Part shown: piece after piece, positions 44,485 to 53,806 of the stretch
Numbering within the stretch: the first letter of the stretch is position 1
How the letters are laid out: each line of letters starts with the position of its first letter
DNA from: Arcicella lustrica
GTDB lineage: Bacteria; Bacteroidota; Bacteroidia; Cytophagales; Spirosomataceae
Length of the DNA stretch: 64,000 nucleotides
Direction of reading: 5' to 3'
NCBI RefSeq assembly: GCF_034930985.1
Contig: NZ_JAYGIM010000003.1
Location: 444,616 to 508,615, forward strand
The notes under the pieces: generated by a model
Database searches by the model: none
Told to the model about the DNA's origin: nothing
Seen by the model: only the letters and a program-made list of their open reading frames with translations
Program-made: the position numbers and the translations under genes

Positions 44485-44557
44485 CATTAAAAATAAATTG
44501 GTTAAGGAATTATGCTGTCATAGTAAATTATTTAGGTTGGTAATTATTGATTGATTT

Positions 44558-45667
44558 TTATTCACATCCTTTACTGTAAACGACTACCTGCCCGTCGATA
44601 ATTTCATACCTCGCTCCTATCGTTTTACAGACTACTCTCATTTTTTCAAATAGTGATTCATTTCCTAAGGGAGCCGTTAAAAAACAGGCTTTCATCAAAT
44701 CTTCATCATAAACGATTTCAATGCCATAGGCTTTTTCTAATGTTGTAAAAACCTGACTGATTGGTGTATTATCAAATTCAAAATTATGATAGTTTGCAGG
44801 CAAAACTAAAATGTCTGGCAAAGCAACCAAAGTTTTATTTAACCTATCTGTATTACGTTCATAAATAGCTTGTTGATTAGGTTTTAGCACCACGCCTTTT
44901 AATTCATCTTCCAGTTTTTCGTCTTTCTCAGTAGCCGATTTATTAGCAAAAACTGATACTTTACCGGTCTTTACCGAAACCACAATATCTTTGGCATTTT
45001 CGTAGGCCGTTACTCTGAAACTTGTTCCCAACACTTTAGTAATTACTTCATTGGCATATACCAAAAATGGACGTTTAGGGTTTTTAGAGATTTCAAAAAA
45101 TGCTTCTCCCGTTAAATAAACGACTCTTTTACTCGCTTCAAAGCCTTTTTTGTACCTCAGTTTAGAGTTCTTTTCTAAACTCACTACACTACCATCACTT
45201 AAATATATTTTCTTAGTTGTACTTCCTAGGTTTACTTCTTCTACCAAATCTGTATCAGATTTTGAGCCACTGAATATTGTTGTGTATAAAGATGATGATT
45301 GGTTTTGACTAAACCACCAGTATGATAAACCTACACAAACCACTAACGCTGCCGCTATACGGAGATATGGAATTTTTAGTCTGAAAAATCTACCGCCTAG
45401 TTGTCTATCTTCATTACTTTGTATCTTTTGTTGAATATTGTCCCAAATCTTTGTTGTTTTTTCAACAGGAAAATGTTGTGCTTCAGCTTCCCTCAAACCA
45501 ATAATGAGTAAGCGAGCATCTTCAACTACAGCGCTTCTTTCTGGAAATTGCGCCAAATAATGATTCCAAAAGGATTCGCTTTCTGCATTGGGTTGCAATA
45601 CCCAATTTTTGAAATAATCATCTGCTACAAAATCTTCTATTTCAAAATTTTGATAATTCATCGACAT
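44558..45667 (-). CDS. FecR-family anti-sigma factor (DUF4974), locus 2
   Basis: 369 residues, same build as the locus 1 protein: cytoplasmic N-terminal region, membrane segment LRIAAALVVCVGLSYWWF (about 101-118), FecR domain (LSDGSVVSLEKNSKLRYKKG, VVYLTGEAFFEISKNPKRPF, VLGTSFRVTAYE) and C-terminal domain (FDNTPISQVFTTLEKAYGIE). It lies between the sigma gene and susC and should inhibit the sigma factor until the transporter signals. Confidence 0.95.
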   Translation of the reverse strand: MSMNYQNFEIEDFVADDYFKNWVLQPNAESESFWNHYLAQFPERSAVVEDARLLIIGLREAEAQHFPVEKTTKIWDNIQQKIQSNEDRQLGGRFFRLKIPYLRIAAALVVCVGLSYWWFSQNQSSSLYTTIFSGSKSDTDLVEEVNLGSTTKKIYLSDGSVVSLEKNSKLRYKKGFEASKRVVYLTGEAFFEISKNPKRPFLVYANEVITKVLGTSFRVTAYENAKDIVVSVKTGKVSVFANKSATEKDEKLEDELKGVVLKPNQQAIYERNTDRLNKTLVALPDILVLPANYHNFEFDNTPISQVFTTLEKAYGIEIVYDEDLMKACFLTAPLGNESLFEKMRVVCKTIGARYEIIDGQVVVYSKGCE

Positions 45668-45736
45668 AGTTTTAACGTCTTACATTTACTAATGCACAGG
45701 AATGCTTCTTTTAATCCATTTTTTTATAAAAATATT

Positions 45737-46339
45737 TTAAAACTTATCCAAGTAATTAGCAATCAATACAATAAGGATTGGGTAAATGACATGTTCTTTT
45801 AAAAATCGTAAACCTGTGTAGATAAATTTACAGGCAGATTGGTAGTTTACGCCCATCAGTTGCGCCACTTCTTCATTACTAAAATCATGGAAGAATCGTA
45901 GATTAATGGCTTCTTGCTGGCGTTTTGGCAGTTTTTGAATGGCTCTTTTTAAATGATTGAGTTGAGATTCTTCATGTTCTTGAAGAATCATACTGTATTC
46001 GGTTGATACTTCGTTCAACCAATCTGGCAAAGCTTGATTTTCATCGATAATATCAAAATTGTTTTTCTCTTTATTACGATAAATCTTATTCCTTAATGCT
46101 TTAAACAAGTAAAATTTTATAGAATCTGTTTCCGAAAGATTATTCCTACTATTCCACAATTCATAAAATAAATCTTGAATACTGTCTTCAATCAAACTTT
46201 CATCTTGGGTAATCTTATGTCCATAATTCAAAAGTGCTTGAATGTATTGTTCATAAATCATGGCAAATGCTTGTCTATCACCTTGTCGGAAGGTGTTCCA
46301 TAGTACTTTCTCGGAAGTAAGACTCATCTGGCTTTGCAT
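45737..46339 (-). CDS. ECF RNA polymerase sigma factor, locus 2
   Basis: About 200 residues. Region 2 (EKVLWNTFRQGDRQAFAMIY, LIEDSIQDLFYELWNSR) and region 4 (AIQKLPKRQQEAINLRFFHD, FSNEEVAQLMGVNYQSACKF) are present, and the protein ends in a hydrophobic segment (PILIVLIANYLDKF). The longest frame starts with TTG at 46345; ATG codons at 46339 and 46327 are better starts. The 46346-46678 gap between this gene and the divergent serine hydrolase is AT-rich and shows no clear motif. Confidence 0.93.
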   Translation of the reverse strand: MQSQMSLTSEKVLWNTFRQGDRQAFAMIYEQYIQALLNYGHKITQDESLIEDSIQDLFYELWNSRNNLSETDSIKFYLFKALRNKIYRNKEKNNFDIIDENQALPDWLNEVSTEYSMILQEHEESQLNHLKRAIQKLPKRQQEAINLRFFHDFSNEEVAQLMGVNYQSACKFIYTGLRFLKEHVIYPILIVLIANYLDKF

Positions 46340-46678
46340 CTGCAATAAAAAAGAAACAGTATGATAAAATACAATTAAAAGACCTATAGGATAGGATAAT
46401 TACTGAATAAATTTGTATAAATATAATAGCAAAAAATCTTCGTTAGAGCCAATTCTCTTTATTTATCTTTCAACAAAGCTAAAAGACAAAAGCAATCACT
46501 TTATAATCAATTAATATACAATAACTTAACAGTATTTTTCAAAATAAAAAACATGGTTATTTCAATTTTCGTGATGTTGGGCTAATTAAAATTAAAGTAG
46601 ATACTTCTATAAGAATTTCACAAAATATTAAGTATTTTGAATCTCTTTTCAAACCGTATTCTTCATCCAACAAACATC

Positions 46679-48193
46679 ATGAACTTTCAAAAACTACTTT
46701 TCCTTTTTTGTTGTAGCATTGCCATTACGTTTAACCAAGCAAAAGCCCAAGACGAGCGACTGAAAAACATCAAAGAAGCTTTACCGAAAATCGACCAAAT
46801 TTTTAAGGATTATGCCGAGAAAAACCATTATCCAGCTTTTGTGTATGGTTTGGTGTTGGATGGAAAATTAATTCATTCAGGAAATATTGGTTATACTAAT
46901 CTGGAGAAAAAAGTACTTGCAAGCAATCAATCTGATTTTAGAATTGCCAGTATGTCCAAAAGTTTTACTGCAATGGCGATTTTGAAGTTAAGAGATGAAG
47001 GAAAATTGAAACTGGATAATCCAGCTTATTTGTACATTCCTGAATTAAAAAACCAACAATTACTTAGTAAAGATGCGCCAGCGATTACTGTTCGTAATTT
47101 ATTGACACATTCGGCAGGTTTTCCAGAAGATAATCCGTGGGGCGACCGACAATTAGCCATCAGCGACGAAGCCATGTTGAAGATGTTCCGAAAAGGCATT
47201 TCATTCTCTAACAACCCAAGTACTGCTTATGAATATAGCAACATGGGTTTTGCAATGTTGGGTTATATCATCAAAAAAGTATCAGGAAAAACGTATCAAC
47301 AATACATCAACGAAAACATTTTGAAGCCTTTGGGCATGAACCATACTTATTGGGAATACAGCCAAGTACCAGCAGAACAATTAGCGCACGGCTATCGTTG
47401 GCTCAATGAAAATTGGGTAGAACAACCATTATTGCATGACGGAGCTTATGGCGCAATGGGCGGAATGATTACCACGATTGATGATTTTGCGAAGTACGTT
47501 GCTTTTCATCAATCGGCTTGGCCTGCGAGTAATGCACCAGAAAAAGGACCAGTGAAAAGAAGTTCTGTGCGTGAAATGCAACAGCCTTGGCAGTTCATTG
47601 GTGTGAATCCAAATTACAAATATCCGACTGGTCGCAAAACACCGATGGCAAATGCCTATGGTTATGGTTTAGGACATGCTACGGATGGAGAAGGAAGACG
47701 TTCGGTAGGTCACAGTGGAGGTTTACCCGGTTTCGGAAGTAATTGGCGTATTTTACAAGATTATGGTTTGGGCGTAATTTCATTCAGTAATCTTACTTAT
47801 GCCAATGCGGGCTATTTTAATGTACAAGTTTTAGATACTTTGGTAGCACTCGCCCATTTAAAACCAAGAGCCATTCCAGTTTCTCCGATTTTGAAACAAA
47901 GAACAAATGAGTTAATTGCCATATTGCCTACTTGGAAAAATGCAGAAAGTACAGGCATTTTTGCAGAGAATTTTTTCCTAGATTACTTTGAAGAAAGTCT
48001 AAGAAAAGAAGCAACTCCAATTTTTGAAAGTGCCGGAAAGATTATCGGTTTAAAAGAAATCAAACCTGAAAATAATCTAAGGGGCGTTTTCACTTTAGAA
48101 GGCGAAAAAGCTAATATTGAAATAAGCTTTACGCTAACGCCAGAAAATCCAGCTTTAATTCAGGAGTATCATATTAAATTGGTTGGGAAATAA
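46679..48193 (+). CDS. Secreted serine hydrolase, beta-lactamase class C/DD-peptidase family
   Basis: About 504 residues from ATG 46679 (MNFQKLLFLFCCSIAITFNQ), chosen because a signal peptide starts there (cut near AKAQ); an in-frame upstream TTG/ATG at 46637 would precede it with non-signal sequence. The family motifs are SMSKSFTA (SxxK nucleophile), YEYSN (YxN) and HSGG (third motif). These proteins include esterases, DD-carboxypeptidases and beta-lactamases, and the exact substrate is unknown. A C-terminal extension of about 130 residues follows. Confidence 0.9.
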   Translation: MNFQKLLFLFCCSIAITFNQAKAQDERLKNIKEALPKIDQIFKDYAEKNHYPAFVYGLVLDGKLIHSGNIGYTNLEKKVLASNQSDFRIASMSKSFTAMAILKLRDEGKLKLDNPAYLYIPELKNQQLLSKDAPAITVRNLLTHSAGFPEDNPWGDRQLAISDEAMLKMFRKGISFSNNPSTAYEYSNMGFAMLGYIIKKVSGKTYQQYINENILKPLGMNHTYWEYSQVPAEQLAHGYRWLNENWVEQPLLHDGAYGAMGGMITTIDDFAKYVAFHQSAWPASNAPEKGPVKRSSVREMQQPWQFIGVNPNYKYPTGRKTPMANAYGYGLGHATDGEGRRSVGHSGGLPGFGSNWRILQDYGLGVISFSNLTYANAGYFNVQVLDTLVALAHLKPRAIPVSPILKQRTNELIAILPTWKNAESTGIFAENFFLDYFEESLRKEATPIFESAGKIIGLKEIKPENNLRGVFTLEGEKANIEISFTLTPENPALIQEYHIKLVGK

Positions 48194-48203
48194 GAAGGAC
48201 GTT

Positions 48204-48236
48204 TGCTGTTGTTGGTAAAAAATACTAACAACAGCA
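48204..48236. terminator. Bidirectional terminator between the serine hydrolase and GNAT genes
   Basis: Stem TGCTGTTGTT / AACAACAGCA (10 bp) with a short loop, in the convergent gap between the two stop codons; an A-rich loop and flanks serve both directions. Confidence 0.7.
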
Positions 48237-48243
48237 CATTCCT

Positions 48244-48705
48244 TTATAACCCCAACCTCATCTCAATCATGTGTTTTGTAAAGCCAATTTTCTCATAAGC
48301 TTTAATGGCTGAAATATTATCGTGATATACATCTAAACGCAATTCTGTAATGTTTTGAGAGCAAACCCAATCTTTCAACCCATCCATAATTTTCTTGTTT
48401 ACTCCTTTTCCACGATGAGCAGGTGCCACATACATAAAACCTAAATAAGCATAACGACCATGTTTTAAATAAGGTTTCGCACTTTCAATACGAGCATATC
48501 CCGAACCTATTACTTCCCCTTCAGATTCCGCCACCAACAATTCTATGTGCGAAGCCCTTATCATTCCTTCAATATCATAATAGTGTATTTGCTCGTCTTT
48601 TAAGGTAGAGTCAAAAGGTCTTTCGGCTTCGATAACGCCTTGTTCGAAAAGAAAAAGTGTAGCTAAATCATCAAATGTGGCTTTCCGTATCGTAATTTGG
48701 TTCAT
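48244..48705 (-). CDS. GNAT-family N-acetyltransferase
   Basis: A 153-residue acetyl-CoA-dependent transferase. The acetyl-CoA pyrophosphate-binding motif is VAPAHRGKGVNKKIMDGLKD, with the upstream strand YAYLGFMYV and the C-terminal LDVYHDNISAIKAYEKIGFT motif. Acceptor unknown. Convergent with the serine hydrolase. Confidence 0.9.
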   Translation of the reverse strand: MNQITIRKATFDDLATLFLFEQGVIEAERPFDSTLKDEQIHYYDIEGMIRASHIELLVAESEGEVIGSGYARIESAKPYLKHGRYAYLGFMYVAPAHRGKGVNKKIMDGLKDWVCSQNITELRLDVYHDNISAIKAYEKIGFTKHMIEMRLGL

Positions 48706-48886
48706 GGGTTTTGTATCTAAATATATTAATAAAATTAACTGAATACTTTTCTAAATTTCATTTGAAGATACTAAAAGACGAAGGATTAATCAGCAACATT
48801 GTAAATCCTTTAGAGATTTTCTGCAACAAAAAGCATTTGAAGTAGAAATACATAACCTTTGCTGAAACCTAATATCTGAAAACTCA

Positions 48887-48929
48887 ATTAGCGTATTTAT
48901 TGGTAAAATACAACAACAAATACGCTAAT
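48887..48929 (-). terminator. Terminator-like hairpin after the Dabb gene
   Basis: Perfect 12-bp stem ATTAGCGTATTT / AAATACGCTAAT around a 19-nt loop, 25 bp after the Dabb stop codon. Confidence 0.6.
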
Positions 48930-48954
48930 CATTTATTCAAAATTAGAATTTAAA

Positions 48955-49356
48955 CTAAACTTCTTCCGAATCAAAAACCGTTACTTTTTCCCACAGATGT
49001 GAGTAATCTGCGATAAATTTTAAATGAATCGGATGTGTTTGATATATTTCTTCTTCTGCCAGATTATCAAAAAACAACATCCACGAAACTGAATAACTAC
49101 GCTCTATCACACTACGATTGGTACTGGCAGGTAAGCCAATATGATGGAAACGAATGGTTGGTACTTTCGATAAAGCCGTTAGTCCTTCAATAAGCTTACT
49201 TCTATCGGCTTCACTTGATGGATTTTTTAACCAAAAATACACGTGATGTATAAAGGTTTTTTTCTTAGATTTTGCCTCTGATGGCAAAACAACTGCTCCT
49301 AAAGCAGAAGTAATTGCTACATTCGTCAAGAATGAACGTCGTTTTATTGTTTTCAT
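48955..49356 (-). CDS. Dabb (stress-responsive A/B barrel) family protein with Tat-like signal
   Basis: 133 residues. The N-terminus KRRSFLTNVAITSALGAVVL is a twin-arginine-type signal (RRSFL). The mature part has the Dabb pattern: HHVYFWLKNPSSEADRSKLI, VPTIRFHHIGLPAS, YSVSWMLFFDNLAEEEIYQT, HPIHLKFIADYSHLW. Such dimeric barrels are small enzymes or binding proteins. Probably in one operon with the DUF1080 gene 33 bp upstream. Confidence 0.88.
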   Translation of the reverse strand: MKTIKRRSFLTNVAITSALGAVVLPSEAKSKKKTFIHHVYFWLKNPSSEADRSKLIEGLTALSKVPTIRFHHIGLPASTNRSVIERSYSVSWMLFFDNLAEEEIYQTHPIHLKFIADYSHLWEKVTVFDSEEV

Positions 49357-49389
49357 TTATTTAACAATTTGTTATGGTTTGTAAAATAC

Positions 49390-50259
49390 TTAAAATAATT
49401 TTTCATAAACTTTAGGCATCGCCGTTAACGGTTTTATACGAATGTCTCTATAAAACACTTCGGCAGCTTCGCTTTGTAATTGAATTTTCCCGCTGGTTAA
49501 TGGTACTTCTTTTCCTTCTGGAGTGATATAGCGTGAATTTTTTAAAACCATTACTACGTGTCCATTTACTATGTGTAGGCTTTTCCCTTGATAGCAAATA
49601 AGTTCTATCGTCGTCCATTCACCAGCAGGACTTTCATAGTTTCCCGAACGCATACAATAATAGTCACTCCCTTTTTTGAAAGTAATAAATGGCTGTTTTT
49701 CATCAGCAACGCTACTGGCAACACCTTCTGATGGAAATGAACGTATATCAATGGCAGAATTAGCTTGACACCAAAAGTCACCGGTATGTCCTTCCATGAT
49801 TTGAAATTCTTGAGAAAGCATCCATGAACGAAAATATTCTGCCCCTGCTTCGCCGATAGAATGATAGAGAATCCCGCTATCTCGTCCTTTGTTCACACGT
49901 GGTTCAAACTTCTTTTCGCCCCATTTTACTTGAAGTTTAAGGTGATAGTTTTCGTAAGACTTCTTTGTAAACAAACAACCGTATATCTCTCCACTTACTT
50001 TTAATACTGGACCATTGGGTTCATTCAGAACAGAAAAGACATGCGTATTATCTTTATTATAACCAATAGGCTGAATAGGAGTTCCCAATGAATCTTTCGG
50101 TATTTTTCCATTATAATCACTTTTATGACGATAGCTCAAATAATTTTCCCATTGTGTAAGATTTTTATCTAAAAGTAGCTCCCATTCGTCTGATTGATTC
50201 ATGGATGGCAGTAAAATAAGGGATGAAAAAAGCGTAATCAACAGTAATATGCGTTTCAT
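49390..50259 (-). CDS. DUF1080 (3-keto-disaccharide hydrolase-like) exported protein
   Basis: 289 residues, signal peptide MKRILLLITLFSSLILLPSM. The jelly-roll concanavalin-like fold of the DUF1080 family is recognisable: WELLLDKNLTQWENYLSYRH, KVSGEIYGCLFTKKSYENYH, GRDSGILYHSIGEAGAEYFR, SWMLSQEFQIMEGHTGDFWC, and C-terminal GKIQLQSEAAEVFYRDIRIK. Family members act on sugars and glycosides. It is the first gene of the Dabb pair and divergent from an AraC regulator; a TAGTTTTG box (50298-50305 on the minus strand) may be its promoter. Confidence 0.9.
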   Translation of the reverse strand: MKRILLLITLFSSLILLPSMNQSDEWELLLDKNLTQWENYLSYRHKSDYNGKIPKDSLGTPIQPIGYNKDNTHVFSVLNEPNGPVLKVSGEIYGCLFTKKSYENYHLKLQVKWGEKKFEPRVNKGRDSGILYHSIGEAGAEYFRSWMLSQEFQIMEGHTGDFWCQANSAIDIRSFPSEGVASSVADEKQPFITFKKGSDYYCMRSGNYESPAGEWTTIELICYQGKSLHIVNGHVVMVLKNSRYITPEGKEVPLTSGKIQLQSEAAEVFYRDIRIKPLTAMPKVYEKLF

Positions 50260-50297
50260 AGTTGTATGGGTTTATTGGTATAATTGATTATACTTCA

Positions 50298-50305
50298 CAA
50301 AACTA
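50298..50305 (-). promoter_or_regulatory. Possible -7 box for the DUF1080-Dabb operon
   Basis: TAGTTTTG on the minus strand, 39 bp before the DUF1080 start codon and in the gap shared with the AraC gene. No clear TTG at -33, so moderate only. Confidence 0.4.
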
Positions 50306-50376
50306 CTCCAAAGCAAAGCTGTATAAGTTGTAAAAATCCAATATATGTCGGTACTTTTATAACTATATTAAATACG

Positions 50377-51228
50377 ATGATAATGAAAAGATATATCCTC
50401 CATACTCCTTTTAATATTTATCATTTCGAGGCTAAAAAATGGATGCACTCGGTTCATAAACATACTTACTTCGAGATTATTTTTATCTTGAGAGGAAATG
50501 GTATTCACAACATCAATGGAAATACTTTTCAATATGCTGAAGGTGATGTTTTTCTATTGGGTCCAGAAGATTATCATGATTTTGAAATTCATGATTTAAC
50601 TGAATTTTGCTTTATTCGTTTCAATGAATCTTTTCATCAACAGATTGGCGAAAAAGACAGCACTTGGCAGCAAATTATGAAAACGTTATTATATACTTCT
50701 TCGCAAAGTCGTGGTTCTATCGTGAAAGATAAACAAGAAAAACAGAAGCTTCATAATCTGCTTACTGTATTAGAAGGTGAATATGAAAATCATCAATCTC
50801 AATACTTTGAAATCATTCGTGATAGCTTAATGAGAAGTATGATGATGATTCTGGCTCGTAATTTATTTGGTCAAACGCCTGTAAAACCAGTTTTGCAAGA
50901 TTCGGTAGAAACGATTTTAATGTATATCAAACAACATATTTACAATCCGTCCGAACTCAGTGTGGAACATTTAGCCGAGGTTTTCAATTACGCTCCTGCT
51001 TATATTAGTATTTTTTTCAAAAAGCACACTGGCGAATCATTGAAACAATACATTACCAAACATAAAATCAAGCTTATTGAAGCCCGTTTGTTGTACAGTC
51101 AATTAACGCTGACAGAAATTGCGGATGAATTTGGTTATACCGATGAAAGTCATTTTTGTAAACAGTTTAGAAAATACACGGGAAAAACACCAACTGCTTT
51201 TAGAAAAAATACTACTATTGCGCAATAG
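50377..51228 (+). CDS. AraC-family transcriptional regulator
   Basis: About 283 residues from ATG 50377 (MIMKRYILHTPFNIYHFEAK). The N-terminal cupin-type sensor (HSVHKHTYFEIIFILRGNGI, FQYAEGDVFLLGPEDYHDFE) is followed by two HTH motifs at the C-terminus (LSVEHLAEVFNYAPAYISIF, LTEIADEFGYTDESHFCKQF) with the family end KYTGKTPTAFR. The longer frame would use a TTG at 50284, which I reject. It is divergent from the DUF1080/Dabb operon, its likely target. Its stop codon starts a heptamer repeat. Confidence 0.92.
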   Translation: MIMKRYILHTPFNIYHFEAKKWMHSVHKHTYFEIIFILRGNGIHNINGNTFQYAEGDVFLLGPEDYHDFEIHDLTEFCFIRFNESFHQQIGEKDSTWQQIMKTLLYTSSQSRGSIVKDKQEKQKLHNLLTVLEGEYENHQSQYFEIIRDSLMRSMMMILARNLFGQTPVKPVLQDSVETILMYIKQHIYNPSELSVEHLAEVFNYAPAYISIFFKKHTGESLKQYITKHKIKLIEARLLYSQLTLTEIADEFGYTDESHFCKQFRKYTGKTPTAFRKNTTIAQ

Positions 51229-51250
51229 GCAATAGGCAAAATTGCTATTG
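51226..51250. repeat. Heptamer repeat starting at the AraC stop codon
   Basis: TAGGCAA TAGGCAA AATTGCT; the first TAG is the AraC stop codon. Confidence 0.6.
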
Positions 51251-51287
51251 ATTTTTTTGTCAACCTATTTTAGGCAAGTACAACATT

Positions 51288-51333
51288 TTACTTTTAGCTT
51301 AATACTTACAGCATAAAGCTTATAGCATTTTGC
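51288..51333. repeat. Heptamer-periodic repeat (AGC type)
   Basis: 7-mers TTTTAGC TTAATAC TTACAGC ATAAAGC TTATAGC ATTTTGC; adjacent units share 3-5 of 7 bases. It fills the gap before the GDPD gene. Confidence 0.62.
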
Positions 51334-51364
51334 TGATTCCAATAAAAATTACCAATCACTTCTT

Positions 51365-52210
51365 ATGCAACAAAATACATTTGAAATAGAAGGTCACAGA
51401 GGTTGCCGTGGACTGATGCCCGAAAATACTATCCCAGCTTTCCAAAAAGCTTTGGATTTGGGTGTTGATACTTTGGAATTAGATGTTTGTATCAGCCAAG
51501 ATCACCAAGTACTTGTATCGCACGAGCCTTATATGAACTCACTTTTTGCTTCGCATCCAAATGGTTCACCTGTGCTGAAAAAAGAAGAGAAAAATCTGAA
51601 TTTATATCAAATGAATTATCAGGAAATTCAGCAATTTGATACGGGTTTACGTGGAAATAAATTTTTTCCTGCACAACAAAAATTGGCAACTCATAAACCT
51701 TTGTTGAGCGAAATGTTGGCTTTCTGTGAAAATTATATTCAACAAAAAGGACTCAAAGCAGTTCATTATAATATAGAAATCAAGTCGGAAGAAAAAGAGT
51801 ATGGTATTTCTCAACCTGAAAGTATTGAAGTATTTTCTGATTTGGTTTATCAGGTTTTGAAACAATTCATTCCTGCCGAAAGAGTAATTATCCAAAGTTT
51901 TGATTTTAATGTACTGCGGTTTTGGCATCAGCAAATTCAAAACAATGAGTATCCTAAATTCACTTTGTCGGCTTTAGTCGAACGTGAAGGCGTTGAACCT
52001 TCCTTGCAGAAATTAGGCTTTTTGCCAGACGTTTTTAGTCCATACTTCAAGCAATTAACAAAAGGGAAAGTGGCGATGTGCCACCAAAAAGGCATCAAAG
52101 TTATTCCGTGGACAGTCAATGAAATCGACCATATGTTAGCCATGAAAGCATTAGGCACAGACGGGCTCATCACTGATTATCCAGACAGGGCTTTAAAATT
52201 ATGGAAATAG
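51365..52210 (+). CDS. Glycerophosphodiester phosphodiesterase family protein
   Basis: A 281-residue TIM-barrel phosphodiesterase without a signal peptide, so probably cytoplasmic. The motif EGHRGCRGLMPENTIPAF holds the catalytic His; LELDVCISQDHQVLVSHEP holds the metal ligands; LITDYPDRAL is the typical C-terminal end. It would hydrolyse glycerophosphodiesters to glycerol-3-phosphate and an alcohol. Upstream of ispE on the same strand, 47 bp away. Confidence 0.92.
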   Translation: MQQNTFEIEGHRGCRGLMPENTIPAFQKALDLGVDTLELDVCISQDHQVLVSHEPYMNSLFASHPNGSPVLKKEEKNLNLYQMNYQEIQQFDTGLRGNKFFPAQQKLATHKPLLSEMLAFCENYIQQKGLKAVHYNIEIKSEEKEYGISQPESIEVFSDLVYQVLKQFIPAERVIIQSFDFNVLRFWHQQIQNNEYPKFTLSALVEREGVEPSLQKLGFLPDVFSPYFKQLTKGKVAMCHQKGIKVIPWTVNEIDHMLAMKALGTDGLITDYPDRALKLWK

Positions 52211-52257
52211 CTTTTTTGTAAAGTATTTTTGTTTTTCAATTCCAATAAACAAACCCA

Positions 52258-53064
52258 ATGGTTACTTTTCCAAACGCAAAAATCAATATTGGTTTATACA
52301 TCACCGAAAAACGTGCAGACGGCTTTCATAATCTTGAATCTTGTTTTTATCCTGTTGGCTGGTGCGATATTTTAGAAATTTTACCCGACGAAACTTTAAG
52401 CTTTAGAAGTACAGGCTTGGATATTCCTGGCAATCCAGAAAGTAATCTTTGCCTCAAAGCTTATCATCTTTTAAAACAAGATTTTGATATTCCTCCCGTA
52501 AGTATTCACCTCCACAAAGTTGTGCCAATTGGGGCAGGTATGGGTGGTGGTTCAGCTGATTGTGCTTTTACAATCAAAACTTTGAACGAGCTTTTCTTGT
52601 TACACTTATCAACGGAACAAATGGAAAACTACGCTCGTAAATTGGGAAGCGACTGTGCTTTTTTCATTCAAAATCGCCCACAATATTGTTTTGGCAAAGG
52701 CGATGAATTTGCTAATATTTCAGTCCATTTAGCAGGAAAGTACATTGTATTGGTGAATCCGAATATTCATATTTCAACCGCTGAGGCTTATTCGGGAGTG
52801 AAACCGCTGAAAAATGAAATTGATTTACAAGAAGTTTTACAGAAACCCGTAAACGAGTGGAAAAATTTGGTGAAAAATGATTTTGAGAAACATCTTTTGC
52901 CCAAATACCCCATTATCGAAAATATCAAAAATCAATTGTATGAACTCGGTGCAGCTTACGCAAGTATGACAGGCTCAGGCTCAACGGTTTTTGGGATTTT
53001 TGACGAAGAAATAGATACAAAAACGCATTTTGAAAATTATAGTATTTGGCAAGGGAAACTATAA
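52258..53064 (+). CDS. ispE: 4-diphosphocytidyl-2-C-methyl-D-erythritol kinase
   Basis: Step four of the MEP (non-mevalonate) isoprenoid pathway; phosphorylates CDP-ME using ATP. The 268-residue GHMP kinase has PNAKINIGLYITEKRADGFH at the start, the ATP-binding VPIGAGMGGGSADCAF, and the C-terminal motif YASMTGSGSTVFGIF. ATG start at 52258. Its stop codon is immediately followed by the (tcggtta) heptamer array. Confidence 0.95.
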   Translation: MVTFPNAKINIGLYITEKRADGFHNLESCFYPVGWCDILEILPDETLSFRSTGLDIPGNPESNLCLKAYHLLKQDFDIPPVSIHLHKVVPIGAGMGGGSADCAFTIKTLNELFLLHLSTEQMENYARKLGSDCAFFIQNRPQYCFGKGDEFANISVHLAGKYIVLVNPNIHISTAEAYSGVKPLKNEIDLQEVLQKPVNEWKNLVKNDFEKHLLPKYPIIENIKNQLYELGAAYASMTGSGSTVFGIFDEEIDTKTHFENYSIWQGKL

Positions 53065-53137
53065 TCGGTTATCGGTTATCGGTTATCGGTTATCGGTTAT
53101 CGGTTATCGGTTATCGGTTATCGGTTATCGGTTATCG
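53065..53137. repeat. Heptanucleotide tandem repeat (tcggtta)x10
   Basis: Ten perfect copies of tcggtta plus tcg, beginning at the base after the ispE stop codon. A looser block of TAAC-type heptamers at 53188-53222 is roughly complementary to it, so the two could fold together. Confidence 0.97.
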
Positions 53138-53187
53138 AAGAGTACATTTTGGATGAAATAGTTCCCTAAATTTATTCCTTTTACTAA

Positions 53188-53222
53188 ACCATTAACGGAT
53201 AACAATTAACAGATAACTGTTA
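53188..53222. repeat. Heptamer-periodic repeat before the COX3-like gene
   Basis: 7-mers ACCATTA ACGGATA ACAATTA ACAGATA ACTGTTA, ending 7 bp before the ATG at 53230; the words resemble the reverse complement of the array at 53065-53137 (TAACCGA type). Confidence 0.65.
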
Positions 53223-53229
53223 AAAAGAT

Positions 53230-53802
53230 ATGCAACGCAGAGAACCTTTTAAATTTATGCTTCAAATGTCAATCTTCGGAAGTGGATTGATGTTTTTAGG
53301 CTTATTAACAACCTATTTAGGCTTAGAAAGACCCAACGCTGGCTTTGGAAAAATACAATTACCTGCCGTTTTTTGGGTAAGTACTTTACTGATTTTAATA
53401 AGTAGCCTAACGCTTCATTTGGCAAACTTAAATTTTAAAGAAGATAAATTTCTGAGTTATAGAATTTATATGGGCTTTACGCTTTTGCTCGGTTTTTTGT
53501 TTGTAGGAATGCAATTATGGGGTTGGCAACAGCTTTTTGCATTAAATGCCGATACAACTTTACGTACATCAAGAGGTTTTATTTATATGCTTTCTGGGCT
53601 TCACATTTTACATATTGTAATAGGATTATTCTTTCTTATTAAAATTTTTATTGAAGCCATCAAAAGAGCATCATATATTGAATCATTCGTCTATTCTGTA
53701 AATCCACCCAACCAATTAAAAATCAATTTAATTGTATTTTACTGGCATTTTGTAGATTTACTTTGGGTGATATTATTTCTGTTTTTACTTTGGCAGAATT
53801 GA
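53230..53802 (+). CDS. Cytochrome c oxidase subunit III-like membrane protein
   Basis: 190 residues with five membrane segments. The heme-copper oxidase subunit III pattern is seen: SGLMFLGLLTTYLGLERPNA, VFWVSTLLILISSLTLHLAN, GMQLWGWQQLF, GLHILHIVIGLFFLIKIF and the terminal YWHFVDLLWVILF. It stands alone, away from subunits I/II, so it may be a paralogue with a separate use. ATG at 53230. Confidence 0.88.
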   Translation: MQRREPFKFMLQMSIFGSGLMFLGLLTTYLGLERPNAGFGKIQLPAVFWVSTLLILISSLTLHLANLNFKEDKFLSYRIYMGFTLLLGFLFVGMQLWGWQQLFALNADTTLRTSRGFIYMLSGLHILHIVIGLFFLIKIFIEAIKRASYIESFVYSVNPPNQLKINLIVFYWHFVDLLWVILFLFLLWQN

Positions 53803-53806
53803 GAAT

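Noticed and set aside
46637..46678. Longer start for the serine hydrolase
   Set aside because: The ATG at 46679 gives a proper signal peptide; the extra upstream residues do not.
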